DNA of 64,000 bases from Caprimulgus europaeus (lineage: Eukaryota; Chordata; Aves; Caprimulgiformes; Caprimulgidae). Below, piece after piece: positions 50,401 to 62,710 of this stretch. The notes under the pieces were generated by a model, which was given only the letters and a program-made list of their open reading frames with translations, did no database searches and was not told where the DNA came from. Where the stretch lies: positions 22,781,834 to 22,845,833 of the forward strand of contig OU015523.1 in the NCBI GenBank assembly GCA_907165065.1, given 5' to 3'. Position 1 is the first letter of the stretch; the number at the start of each line of letters is the position of its first letter. A program made the translations under genes and the position numbers.

Positions 50401-50531
50401 TTTTTTCCTTTTTTTTTTTTTAACATTTCAGATGGAAATCTTCCTTCTATTTTTACAAGTCTGAGTTTCTACATTGTTCTTTTGGTATATCATAAATTAA
50501 CTTGATGCTACCAAGCATCTTGTTCAAAGAT
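47471..50531. other. Gene-free AT-rich stretch
   Basis: Contains T-rich tracts (near 47770 and 50390-50422) and a small alternating purine/pyrimidine tract (CA/TA type) at about 49833-49869. No gene or repeat family recognised. Confidence 0.55.
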
Positions 50532-51156
50532 TGTCCTGATTTTTGCTAGGCTAGGGTTAATATTCATTTTAGTATTTAGAAGTTACTGTGTTTTGGTTTC
50601 AGTGAGGATTATTATGAGAACAATGTTGATAACTACAAGGACACTGTGCTTGGGTAGTTTGCAAGAAGAGAGGAGTGGAAGCAGGAGTGGAGAAAAAAGA
50701 AGTGTAGTAATTAGTAAAACCCAGAATTGACTATTGGATATGCCAATAAGATATTCCATATCATATTATGTCATGCTTAGTATATTAACCGGGGCTGACT
50801 GGAAATGAGGGGGGATTCTCTTGGAAATCACTCAGGGTTGTTTTTCCAGGATTGTGATTTCAGTTTTGGGATTCCTTTTCACTCCTCCAGGATCATTATC
50901 AGAAGGTGGTGAGCAATTGTGCTCTGCATATATGTATATAATTGTTATCATTATTACTTTTATTATTCTTATTATTTTAATTTTATTTTTACTCTTTTAT
51001 TTTTAAATTGTTCTTATCTCAACCTACAAGTCTCCTCACTTTTACCCCTCCAATTGTCTCCCCGATTCCCTGAGTAGGGGAGAAGGGGGAGGGGGAGGGA
51101 GGGAAGCTGCGAGTGGCTGTGTCTTGTTTGGCTGCCAGCTGGGTTAAACTATCACA
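50532..51156 (+). mobile_element. Solo LTR, family III (TGTCCTG...TATCACA)
   Basis: Starts TGTCCTGATTTTTGC and ends GTTAAACTATCACA. Flanking pentamers AAGAT (50527-50531) and CAGAT (51157-51161) agree at four of five bases. It has a GTATATTAA TATA-like box near 50780, an AT-rich ATT-type simple stretch (50935-51008) in the R part, and a CTTATCTCAACCTACAAG motif before U5. The copy at 23162-23788 matches it in reverse. The parts resemble avian ERVL-type LTRs; the class is inferred from the 5-bp repeat. Confidence 0.85.
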
Positions 51157-53042
51157 CAGATCCATAAGAACATTAGTGGAATCTTGAAGATGCCATTTAT
51201 CTCATCAGTTAACTAGGTAGGGCAGAAATGACTGTGCACCCACAAGGGCAAGTGAATAGAGATCGTCAAGATAGGTTTTAACACTTGCTCTTATTGATTG
51301 TCTTTTTACTAATAGTTCTAGTACTACTAATCAGTACAGTATTTTCTCTCAATCTATGTTTGCCTAAAACTGGTTACTTTCAATATATTCCTCAAGGTAC
51401 TTTTTAATGGCAGGGTTTTGGTTTTGCATCTAAAATAGGTGTCAGCAGGCTCGCCTCCTAGGAAACTTTATGACATTTTTTTTTCCCAATACATAGGCAA
51501 ACTTTTCTGTTTTAAATGGATGGACAATACATTCACAACCTGCTCCTCTGAGAATGTATACCCTAAGCTAACTTTTCAGTACCTTTTATGAAACAACAGA
51601 AAAATAATAATCACAATCTTTCTGTAGTTTATAAAGATTAATAGGTGTATATACATCCAGTTTTCCATTCCAAATGACAAAAAAAGACATATTTGACTGA
51701 TCATTTTAGAAGCTATGCAAAAAACTTAAGAAACCTGTCAAAGGACAGATCCACTTACTCTGAAGTTATAGTTTATGGGCAGAAATAAAACCTAAGTATG
51801 TCCTTACAAGAAACTCACTCACTGTACTGACATGTCATTTTTTTTGCTAAACAGAAATTTCCAAATACAGTTAGTATTATGAAAGCTACAAAGAAAGATC
51901 TTCCTGCAATAGGGAAATAGCTGTGAAATAGTATTAAAATATTACATATTGAGCCTGGACAGTACACAAACTATTATTCTTCATACTGTGGTGCTCTCTC
52001 CTGTGATTGATACATATTGAATTTCACCAAATGACCAATTATGCTAATAAGGTAAGTGTTAAACTGAAGTTTTTAAGGAAATCTCTCTCCTATTGTGATA
52101 GGCTTATTGTACAAAGACATATACCCACCAAAAATCCTTTCTCTCCTCCAATTAAATGAAGCCTTAATTTTACACCATTACTCTTTTTTTTTCTATAAAC
52201 TCTTGATCTTACTGTTCTTGTAATCCCCTATTTTTGAGAGTTTTAGTATTCAGTAATGATCCTTATGCATATTGAATTATGAAGAATAGCTAATTTCTAA
52301 CATTTCCAAACTCTAATTCTTTTTGAAACAGTCTCATACTAATTAGTACAGTGCCTCTATAGAAAAATCTAATAAATATTGAAGTGATTATATAGTCAAA
52401 ATGTACAAATATTTTTATTATATACTAAAACTTATCTAATTTATTAATCCATTTGTTTTTTCAGATGTTCTTATTTTTCACAAATTAGAAAGATAAGTAC
52501 TGCTGTGACACTACTATGCTTATTTTCTATATGACTATTAGATGCTCATTAAGTTCTATAAAGCTTCCAGTATTTTTTTTTCTTTTTTGCTTTCTACATC
52601 TGAAGTCTGCTATTCAAAGGTCATGTGCCTGAACAAGTCTCATAAGAATTACATGTTCAGGACCTCTCAATATGTCTCATACTGCAAATGAAGGAACTGG
52701 GTTCTAGACAAATTGGTATTACTCTCCTTGTCTAACTTATGGTAATAATTTCCAAACTGCAACAAAAAGACTTACAAAAATCCCTCATGTTTTCCAACTG
52801 GTAATATGAATGACATTAAGAATTCATGAGTGTTCCTGGGTACTTCCATTTTGTATTGCCCAAACATCAAAGCAACAATAGATAGTAGGAAGAACATGCT
52901 CTTGGTCTTTAAAATATAAAAGGCACTAGAAAGTGAAAAGTTCTTGATCACTGCTTACTCTGGAAAGTTAAGAGAATTTTAGTTCTCCATATTATTCATT
53001 CTGAGTACAGAATAATGCAATCCCACAACATTAGAGTCATTT
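51157..53042. other. Gene-free AT-rich stretch
   Basis: Nothing recognised. Confidence 0.55.
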
Positions 53043-53790
53043 TGTTACCGAAAATCCGGAATAAGAAACTTATCAACACCAATGTGATGCAGATAAGCAG
53101 ACACTTCTTTATTATGGCCGGGTGCGTGAGTGAGTCCTCTCACGATCAACGCACACCATGCCCCAAAATCATACATCTTATATAGAGCTTACTTGTACGT
53201 ATTCATTAAGTAGTCATACATAAACATGTTATTTCCAAGAAATCATTAACATATTCTCCTCCTATTTCCGATTCTGCGCAATAACTGTTAGAACCATCTG
53301 GAAATGAGTCTGGGGTGTCAAATGGGCGGGCGACCCATGAATCGGTGGTCGCAATCTCCCCCTGCCGGAATTACCTTTTGCTTAAGGACACGGTTTCTTG
53401 GCAGGCATCTATAAACTCTTACAGTAGGCTTCCCTTTCTTGGCAGCACCTGCAAACCGTTACAGTAGGTTTCTCTTCCCATTGTTTCCCCATTCTCATGA
53501 ATCCAGATTTTGACAGCTACATGTATTCTTCTAGTTTTCCGTATAGGTATCATAAATCAGTTTATATGTCAACTTGTACTTGTTACCTAAGTTACGGTTC
53601 CTACCAAATGATTTTGACCAATCCCTTTGGCCTTAGTACAGGCTGTACAGGGATTTCATATTAGCATTCAGTTGTTGTACAAGCATATTTTCATTAAAAT
53701 ATTTCTTATAATCTTATATTATTAAAATCAAAACTATTCATAAACTATAAACTAATAATTAATTCTAACATATCAGTAACAATTTTAATC
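53043..53790 (-). mobile_element. Class II-like LTR, U3 boundary uncertain
   Basis: On the minus strand there is a TATATAA box (53178-53184) and, about 65 bp further, an AATAAA signal (53108-53113). A U5 ends TTCGGTAACA at 53043. The part between is CpG-rich (GTGAGTGAGTCCTCTCACG in plus-strand reading). The layout and U5 resemble avian class II (ERVK-like) LTRs. The U3 contains a two-copy ~41-bp direct repeat. I could not fix its far end: somewhere between about 53520 and 53790. No target-site repeat confirmed. Confidence 0.65.
53394..53474. repeat. Two-copy ~41-bp direct repeat in LTR U3
   Basis: Copies at 53394-53434 and 53435-53474 share TTTCTTGGCAG, AAAC.(C/G)TTACAGTAGG and a CT-rich end. 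Enhancer-like direct repeats are common in retroviral U3, but no factor site is shown here. Confidence 0.85.
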
Positions 53791-56774
53791 CTCATAGAGG
53801 TAAAAAATACTTATCCTGACAACTGCTAAATCTAATTGAGCCATCAGATGCTGCAGTAATTCCTGTGGAATTCAGCTAGCAAATTAAATGGATTTGCATT
53901 TATGAATATATGAATTGTGACTTATTCCATGTGTTTTGAATTGAATTACATTTCTATCAAGTCTTTTATATTAGTGCATTATATACCAAAACGTTTGAAA
54001 ATATGAAGCACTGAGGGAAAACTTATATAAATCCAAGACACTATGTGGAAGTAAACACTAATAAAAGAATTTAAGAAGGAAAAAAACTCTATTCAATTCT
54101 CTACTTGGAGTAAAAGAGATATAGCACCGCACCTTACTAGGAGTTTCATCCATCACATCAGCATTTTTTTAGTCAGAATTTCTTAAGCAACCTACGGGGA
54201 TTTATGATGGTACATCAGAAATACAATACAGCTTATTCTTTGCATGTCAGAACCTTAACAGAAGCATTTAAGTATCATCTGCACCATGCTTATAAAAGTA
54301 GTTGTATTGACTACATACAAATATCTACATGACTAAAGTAAGCATGAAGGATCTTCTCTATAGCAGAGAACTTTGGTGGTGGACAGTGAGATAGTCAAGA
54401 AAAAAGACCTTATAAAGAGAAATTTTGATTTAAAATTTATTGACGCATAGTATACATGTGTGTATTTATGTGAGTGTGTATGTGTGTATAGATACACATT
54501 CATAAACAAAATTCAATAAAACTCTGTTTTAAGTTACATCATCTGGAAATAGATCACAAAATAGGTGAAGATGACAGAGCTATATTCCCAAGACAAGAAT
54601 ACTGTTTGCTTTGTGGCAATGAAGTTCAAGAGGAATTGAAATAAAATGCCTCCATCCTGAGCATATTTTTAGCCATTTCTTGTGACACATCCATCTATGT
54701 AATTATTGATATTGTAAGACTGAGAAGATACCACAGTTCACTTTTACTTACATTCATGGGCTAAATTTAGTAATGATTGTACAAGTGGAAATTAGATCTG
54801 ATATTACTAAAAGGCCCTGATTGGTTATATATAATTTTGCATTGCATTAAGAGAAAACATCATGAAAAAGTAAGACTTAAAAATTGCTTAAAATGCTTTA
54901 AAACCTATCCAGTGTTAAGACACTTGCAGATAGTCCTTTTGGGTGACCTATCCTATGGAATTCATAAAAGTGCATGGCATTAGAAGAAAATCAACCAATA
55001 ACATAAAAGTTTATTTTAATTTCCATTTTATACTCTCATTGGTTAAAACACTGAGTGATATAAAAGTTATTTGGATTTATCTCCCAATTTAGAAAGCCAT
55101 ATGGTACATGAATCTCATAATGTGAACTACTTTTTAAAGACCTCATATGCTGAAACATGCTGGTTCTTGAGTGTTCTCTCACTGAAGTGAAATCAAGTCA
55201 TATGTTGAATCTATATCAGGATCTATATAACACAAAGTTATATCCAAGAATATTCAAATAATTGATTAAGGATATTAAAATTAAGAAAAGAAATAGCAAA
55301 GGAAAAAATTATTTTCAGGTCCTTAAGTGCACTAATAAGCCTTAATGACCCAAACCAGCCTCAACTGTGGCCTCCACAGTCATCCATGAACAAAAAGGAC
55401 TATTTTGGCTCGGTTTGGGGGCATTTGGTTCTTGTCTGAGCTATGTTGGAGGACAGCTGATGTCCATCTCATCTACAGATGTGATTATACCTAGTTATGG
55501 AGCCCCTTGATCTGCAGCCTGGCTTTACCTCAATCCTTCTTCATCACTGTGGACCTCCAAGATCATTGGCTTGACCTTCAATTTATCTCATGCTGACTAT
55601 ACTGTCTTTTGATCTGGACTCTTGATTGGTCCTGGCCATCATCCATGGGTATGTCCTGCTTACCTCTCTCCAGTTCTGCAGGATATGACATGGCCTCTGT
55701 CCTGCTGGCTGTATGCTCCCTTCAGCTCCTGGCTCCTGCATCTTAGGGAACAGTCCTACTTTTGCTGGTCCATGATAATAATTGTAAGGATGAGTATGAA
55801 AATTGTTGCTTAGATATTGAATTAGCCAAGATATTTTAAGAACATTCACAGATATTTCAGAACCAGATTCTGTAATCACAGGAGATGGATAAAAAAGCCT
55901 GATAGTATTGTATCCACATCTATATTAGATAAAAAATAAACTTCTCAAATATTTTAAGGTCCTAGAGGATCCCTCCTTCTGGAGTGTCTGGCTGTTTGGG
56001 AATTTGGCTTAGGGTCTGTTTAGAAATAGGACAACTGAGAGCAGTCTCTTTCTTCTAGTGACTGTGAAGTGGCTGCTGAATTGATTCTACTAAGGAAAAT
56101 ACCTAATACCTAAACTAGGGACTCTGGAACTAGTAACCCAGTAAACATACTTCAGAAAGAGGAATTCATTCAGGAAGTTCAGTCTCCTCAGTACTTGAAT
56201 AACTTTTTATATTAGGATGGTTGGATTTTGTACTTAATAAAATTATAATGTATGATCTATATGGTGGTTATAATGGTAATAAGCTTACGTTTGTAGAGGC
56301 TTACCTAATTTCTGTCTTTACTGATCTTATAGTGTTTTTTTCAAGTTTGTCTTAGTTTGTGAAAAATACATTGAACAATATTTATCTGGGCATTTGTTCT
56401 CTTTTTCACATTCTTTCTGAAACAGATTTGTTTTCTGAAGCTAACCCTCTGACAGGCCCTATTGCTTTTGTTACAGGCCTTTGGTATTGGGTTTCAGGGC
56501 CTTAATGGATAGAAAAAGAGGACTTTAATGTAAATCACAATGGGGTAACATCTTACAGCCTTTCCAAATGGTGAAAGCTGTCTATGAAATTATGAGTTGG
56601 GCTTCTGACAAAGTCTATCAAGATGTTCTCCTGATGGGGTGATTACATTTTTTGGAAGACTTTAATGTTCTGACACGAGTTATTCTACTGATACTATTTA
56701 TCTATGAATTTATCCATTAATTATCAGATACATCATAATTGTTCACTCAGTTATTGGAAATCTTTTTCTTTAAG
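53791..56774. other. Gene-free stretch with one GC-richer patch
   Basis: Mostly AT-rich. A TG-rich simple tract lies at about 54451-54491. The part at 55340-55790 is GC-richer and may be an old repeat. A frame of about 98 codons on its minus strand has no similarity I recognise. Confidence 0.5.
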
Positions 56775-57472
56775 AAAGCAGCCTTGCAAAGAAGGACCCA
56801 GGAGTACTGGTGGATGACCAGTTGACCATGAGCAAACAATGTGCCCTTGTGGCCAAGAAGGCCAATGGTACCCTGGGGTTCATTAAGAAGAGTGTGACCA
56901 GCAGGTCAAGGGAGGTTCTCCTCCCCCTCTACTGTGCCCTGGTGAGGTCATATCTGGAGTATTGTGTCCAGTTCTGGGCTCCTCAGTTCAGAAGAGATAG
57001 GGAACTTCTGGAGAGAGTACAACAGAGGGCTACTAAGATGATTAAGGGGCTGGAGCATGTTTCTTACAGGAAAAGACTGAGAGAGCTGGGTCTGGTTAAC
57101 CCAGAAAAGAGAAGACTGAGAGGGTAATTTATTAATGTTTATAAGTATCTAAAGGGCAGAGGTCAAAAAGATGGAACCAGATTATTTTCAGTGGTGGCCA
57201 GTGACAGGACAAGGGGCAATGGGCAAAAGCTGGAACACAGGAGATTCTGCGTAAACATGAGGAAAATCTTCTTTACTCTGAGGGTGACAGAGCACTGGAA
57301 CAGGCTGCCGAGAGAGGTTGTGGAGTGTCCTTCTCTGGAGATGTTCAAAACCCACCTGGATGCAGTCCTGTGCAACTTACTCTAGGTGAACCTGTTTTGG
57401 CAGGGAGATTGGACTAGGTATCTCCAGAGGTCCCTTCCAATCCTACCATTCTGTGATTCGGTGGTCATTCTG
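56775..57472 (+). mobile_element. CR1 LINE, 5'-truncated, well preserved 3' end
   Basis: The C-terminal part of CR1 ORF2 is readable in one frame: [60 protein letters not shown], then KMIKGLEHVSYRKRLRELG. Past a TAA at 57125-57127, the same frame continues with [20 protein letters not shown] to the natural end at about 57385. So the visible part carries a single in-frame stop and no frameshift that I can see. The 3' UTR (GGCAGGGAGATTGGACTAGG, then CCATTCTGTGATTCGG) and an ATTCTGTA tail close it. Everything upstream of the C-terminal reverse-transcriptase segment is missing, as usual for CR1. Confidence 0.94.
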
Positions 57473-60400
57473 TAAAAAAAGCAAGTTATTGTCAGTACTT
57501 TCTCTGAACTACATGTCTGTTCTATAGTTAAAAGTTACCTTATGAAAATCTGAAGTAATCTTCTCTTAAAATTCAAACTTCAAAAGACAGTCAATTCCAA
57601 GCTAACCTTTTAATAAGCAACAGTCTTTTCTTCCGCTTCCAACCAGTTTAGGCTGCCAAACTCGGTAGCTAATTTCTACAGTCTACAGTCAGCTGTGAAA
57701 ATAAGTACCATTGGCAAGGGCTCCTTCTTTGTACTGATCATTACAGATATAATCCTTCTCCCTAGAGGAGGTCTGGTGGGGTGATGGGAAACAAAATAAA
57801 ACATTGTCAACTTGTTTTGGCCCCTGAAGTTGGAACAAACAATATAACCCATTTAAAGTGTGAACTGAGTCCTAAGTTTCCTATCACTGACTTCCCAACT
57901 TGATTAAACTGTAATTCATTATTTTTAAGACAGTAACAATATTTGAAAACTGTTTCAAGGACATTTTTTAAAAGTCAAAGAAAATCAAATCCTTTCTAGC
58001 AGCAATGTTTGTTTTCTTTTTAATTCAGCAGAATTGTTTAAAAAAACCTAATTTATCTCACTTGTGCTTAACTTAGATAAAAACACACTCTTCAAAGTAG
58101 GTATTTAGTCAACACTTGAGACAGAGGAAGAGCATATTATAGACTTCATTTTGTTTTAATATTACTGACAAACCTCAGAAGTGTATATTGCAAAGGCTAA
58201 TTGTTCCTTTCTATATTTAGAGAAAATAGTATAAGCAGACTTACTTACTATTGCTGGAAATTTCATTGAAAAAGAGTAACTTCTGCTAGAAAAACTAACA
58301 AACTTGGCAAAGCTGGATTTGGGATAATTTATGAACATGCAGTTTGGGGAAGAACATAAGGGTTAATTTTACTATATTTCAATAGAGACAATTAGAGCTA
58401 TATAGTGGTAGTTCAAAATAGTGATTTTTGATTTATACGAGGGTTTGTGCCAAATTCTCTTATCACAGACCTACTGATAGAGGGAGTTCATACGGTCAGT
58501 GAGCTTGTGCTTCTTATCATGCCAGATTCCAGCTGTGGCTGCTGAAAAGGGAGTGGTACTAATCAAAACATACCACAGGAGGCAAATTTGACTGGCAAGT
58601 ATTATCTGTACTTTTTAGTTATTAAGGAGCTCTGCAACATCTGTCCACGTTCAAGGCAGTGTGTCTTCTGATGTGGGAGCTAGTGCTGGGATCAGAGAAG
58701 GAGATTCCAGGAGAGGAGCTGTTATATAAGTAAGCAGGCAGCCTCAACTGTGCTACTCTCACATCTTTATGGTTGGGCTCAGAATACAACCTGACAGATT
58801 CTGGCAGGAACTTCTGAAAATTACTTTGTTATGGAAGAGACAGGAAAATATATTTGACAGTGTTTTACAAAAGCATCAGGATCAAACTAATGAGATTTAC
58901 TTGCTCTTTTGAATCAATTTATTATTATTAATAATGGAGCATCACCAATTAATTTGAAATTCTACTCTGCGGAAACAACTTAGTTTACTTTCCAGGAGGA
59001 TTTTTGCCAGTTGCTATATCAAGTAAAGCTACTAGAATAATAAATCTCTAAGCTGTTTTGTTTGGTTTGTTGTTTTTTGGTTTTTGTTTTGTTTTTCTTT
59101 TTACTTACCATTATCTGTAGATGTGCAGGCAAAATATAAAATCCTATCTTGTTGAGATAGAAACAATAATATTTTGAAATACTACAAAATGTATTTGACT
59201 CATATATTTCCCAAGGATTCTAATCTTTTGAATACCAAAAATTAGAAACTTTTTTTTCCTGCCTCTAATTTAAAGTTCCTATGAGGCTTTCTTTACTTTC
59301 CTACAAGGGACCATGACTGACCTAATTAGGAGTTGTGATTATCAAATGTTTTGATACAGTATCCACAACAAAGCATAGGAAAATAATCAGACAGCTAAAT
59401 AACTTTTTAAAAAGTTTCTTCAGGTTTATACTACTGCACTTGTGGTCTTTTTCCATTCAGAAAAAGAAAGTTATGCTTTTTCCTATATGTCCTGCTGAAT
59501 GAAACTTGCTCATACATAAAACTTGTAAAAAACTTAGCAGAATTTTTTCTAGGAATAATAAACAAGTTCCTTTAAACACAGAAATGACAATGTCAAATTG
59601 GCATACTATGTTTGTCTTCTGAAAAATGGAATTAAGACAGAAGTATGTCTTACAGAAAAAAAAAAGTGATGTCCTAAAGAACACAATAAAAATCTGGAGC
59701 TGATAGAGGACATGAACAAATTTGATGTAAGAATTCCATCACAAGGAGAGCAGAAATTATTAAACACTTTAATGTATACACAGTTTCTTCCTAAAGCTTG
59801 ATTTTCTTCTGTCTGATTTATTTTAGAAAAATGTAAGATGTATATTCTTGCTTTAAAGAAAACATATTTAATGCAACTCTGTTTTAATGTCTTATGTATG
59901 GTTTTACTTTGAATCCAACAAGGACTTAATATCATGCAAAACAAATTTCACATGTTTATTATGAATAATTTTTAAAAGCCAAAAAATCAATTTTTTTTTA
60001 TTAAAAAAAAGTTTTTAAACAATTTTAAACAATTGGAAATTTTAAACTCGGATTCACCTTGTTTAAACAGGAAAACAGGTAAGAAGTTATCTATTTCACT
60101 AAGCCCAAACTTTTTCCAAGTCAATTTATTGTTTTATAAGAAATGTAGTTTTTTCTTTGGCTCAGTGAGGAAGAAAGTGAAAGTACATTTGGACATCTTT
60201 ATTTTTTGAAATGGATTCTCTCTGCTACTTTAAGTGACTTAGAGGAATATATAAAATAAGAATGGAAACCCCACAGTGCAAACAGAACTTCCTTTTCAAA
60301 TATGTGCTTTCAAAGCCTTCATGCTAAATGCATTTATGGTGTAAATCAATTTCAGCAGCATTACAACAAGGTAAGAATTCCGATTTTCCACTCCATGTCA

Positions 60401-61969
60401 GTGACCCACTAGTAATATCAATCTATCTGCTTTGCTACTCTCAATTTTGTTTCACTCACATTAACAGAATTAGTTACAATTTATGGCAGAAAGTAATAAG
60501 ACAGCTTTTCTTTCCCCTAGTACCTTCAGGAGTGAATGTAGGGTGAGAGAATTGCATCTTCTATTTATTATTTTTCTCAAGATAGATAGAGCAGGTGTAA
60601 AGGTATTAAATGAAGGAACTGCTAAATTGCAAGGGTCATTGGTGTGTAGAAAGCTATAAATTATCTGGTACTTATGGGAAATTACCTTCTACCTTTAAGG
60701 TGTTGCCATTTATGAATTCTTGTTAAACTCCTGGGAAATAACAGTTTGAAAGTTCAGAAAAGAAAATGTTGAAATTCTCTTTTATTTGAAGATTTTTTCG
60801 AAAAAAAAAAATGTCTGGAAGAGCTTGTAATATATTAATAAACATACAATGGAACATACATAACAAGTTGGCTGGTACATACATAATATAATCCTTTTGT
60901 ATAAAAAGGCTAAATCTATGATCTCTGCAGACTAGTTTGCTACCTGAAGTAGGTAAATCTGCCAAATCATAATACTTTTTGTAAGATCTTTTCTTGCTCC
61001 CTTTAAACAGGTAGCTACAGAGGGCTTGTTTGTTTGTTTGGGTTTTTTTTAATGTAGGTAGAATAGAGGACCATGAAAATTCTTTAATTAAGTATCTGTT
61101 AATTAATTATTCAGGATTTTGTTGAGGAATAGTGATGGCATGCATATATTTAAGAGAAAAACTGTAGCTCTGCTATTTCATTATATGGCAAACACAGATT
61201 GCTAAGAATATGCTCCTAAAAAGCAATAAATATATAACAGTAGTGTACTGGTATTTCTTGGTAACTGACCTGAGAAATATCACAGTATTCTCGGAGCTGA
61301 AAGAGTAGTTTCAGCTTGTATCACTTGATGTGGCAAAAGGAGTGTCATAAACATGAAAGTTTGAAACAGCATCCTCAAGAAATCTCTTTACTTCTATTAC
61401 TATTCTTAAACAGATGTTCAGTTGATGGACAGTTGATTAAAAAATCTGTTCTATAAATAATTTTAACATACATAATTTTAAACATTTACTTTAGTTTGGT
61501 TTGTTGTTTCTTTTTTTTTTCTTTGAAATACGCACTTGTCATACCACTATTATAATATAAAAACATGACATTGTAAAGAGAAGGAAAAGGCATATTCTGT
61601 ATTTCTGTAATCAAGAGGGGGCTTGAGGCTTTTTTTCATATGCCTTATTGTCAAAATCAACCAAGTCAGACAATGTATTTCATTTAATTTCAATGTATTT
61701 GCAAGTATCATTTATTCTTTTAGGGAAGCACTTTGTAAATGTTTGCCCCATTTCTATTTATCCGTTATGTATCTCTTTTCAGGGTTAAGTGAAGGTGGCC
61801 TGTCCACCTAGGTCACTGTGGTGTGACACATCACGCTCTTGGTTCCCTACCTAAGTTTGTTCTCACCCAAGCCAGATCTTTCCCTTCTGACCAGTCATTG
61901 ATCAGGATTTGGCTGTATACTGACTTTGTACGAACCCCATGTTGGCCAGCCCATTGTCATGTCCAGTAA
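57473..61969. other. Gene-free stretch
   Basis: Largely AT-rich with T/G tracts (59060-59102, 61027-61051, 61507-61523). The part at 58480-58790 is somewhat GC-richer and has a TATATAAG box near 58723. The part at 61790-61969 is GC-richer and directly abuts the LTR that follows. Neither could be named. Confidence 0.5.
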
Positions 61970-61974
61970 GTAGA

Positions 61975-62705
61975 TGTGAGGAACTGGAATATAGACTTGT
62001 CTCAAAGATTGCTTGCAAGGACGGTCACAAGACCAACAGGTTCTGGAAACCCCGACTTGTGAAGGTGCCCTGCCCATAAGGCAATCTTTGAGCCATGGGG
62101 TGATGTGTGGAACTGCACTATAGACTTGTCTCATAGGTTGTTTGCAAGGACGGTCACAAGACCACTGGGTTCTGGAAACCCTGACTTGTGAAAACGCTCT
62201 GCCTGCGGGGGGTCTTCTGCCCGGACATGTCCCTGCCCCCAGTGCTGGGGGGCACAAAGAGATGTGCCATTGTTATGGAAACCACAGCCCTAGAAGGGGT
62301 ATTTAAGGAGGACCTCCATGGGCAAGGGCAGGAGAGAGAGGGAGAGACAAGGAGAGAGACAAGAGAGGACAACTGCCTGACCACACCACGCCATGCTGCA
62401 CCACCTCTGGAACAAGCAGCTGAGACCTCCTCAGCCCCCACCCTTCACCGTCGCCTCGCAGCTGGACCCGAGGTGGTGACTATTCTTGTTGCTCTATCCC
62501 AACTCCTTGCTTGATTTCCATCCTTCTTTCCATTCTGTCCTATTGCTATCCTCTTTATTACTTTTTTCTTTTTGTAATAAATGGTGTTTCGGGAATGCGG
62601 CATTTGACTTCATTTGTGTCTTAATCTCCCTCTTGGGATCATATCGAAACCTTTCCCCGACATCGGATAGGGATATTTGAAAGATCCTGACATCGGATTG
62701 GGACA
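61975..62705 (+). mobile_element. Solo LTR, family I, with exact 5-bp end repeats
   Basis: Second copy of the LTR at 5123-5883. It starts TGTGAGGAACTGG and ends GGGACA, with GTAGA on both flanks (61970-61974 and 62706-62710). A TATTTAA box lies at 62300-62306 and AATAAA at 62576-62581. As in the first copy, the U3 start is tandemly doubled: 61975-62103 and again from 62104. Because each copy has its own target repeat, the two are separate insertions and not the ends of one provirus. Class is inferred as ERVL-like from the 5-bp footprint. Confidence 0.92.
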
Positions 62706-62710
62706 GTAGA

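Noticed and set aside
62188-62514. A 108-codon frame near the right end
   Set aside because: Falls within the R region of the second family I LTR. The matching region of the first copy codes differently, so it is not under coding constraint.
5123-62705. The two family I LTRs as 5' and 3' ends of one large provirus
   Set aside because: Each LTR has its own exact and different 5-bp target repeat, and no matching internal region lies next to either.
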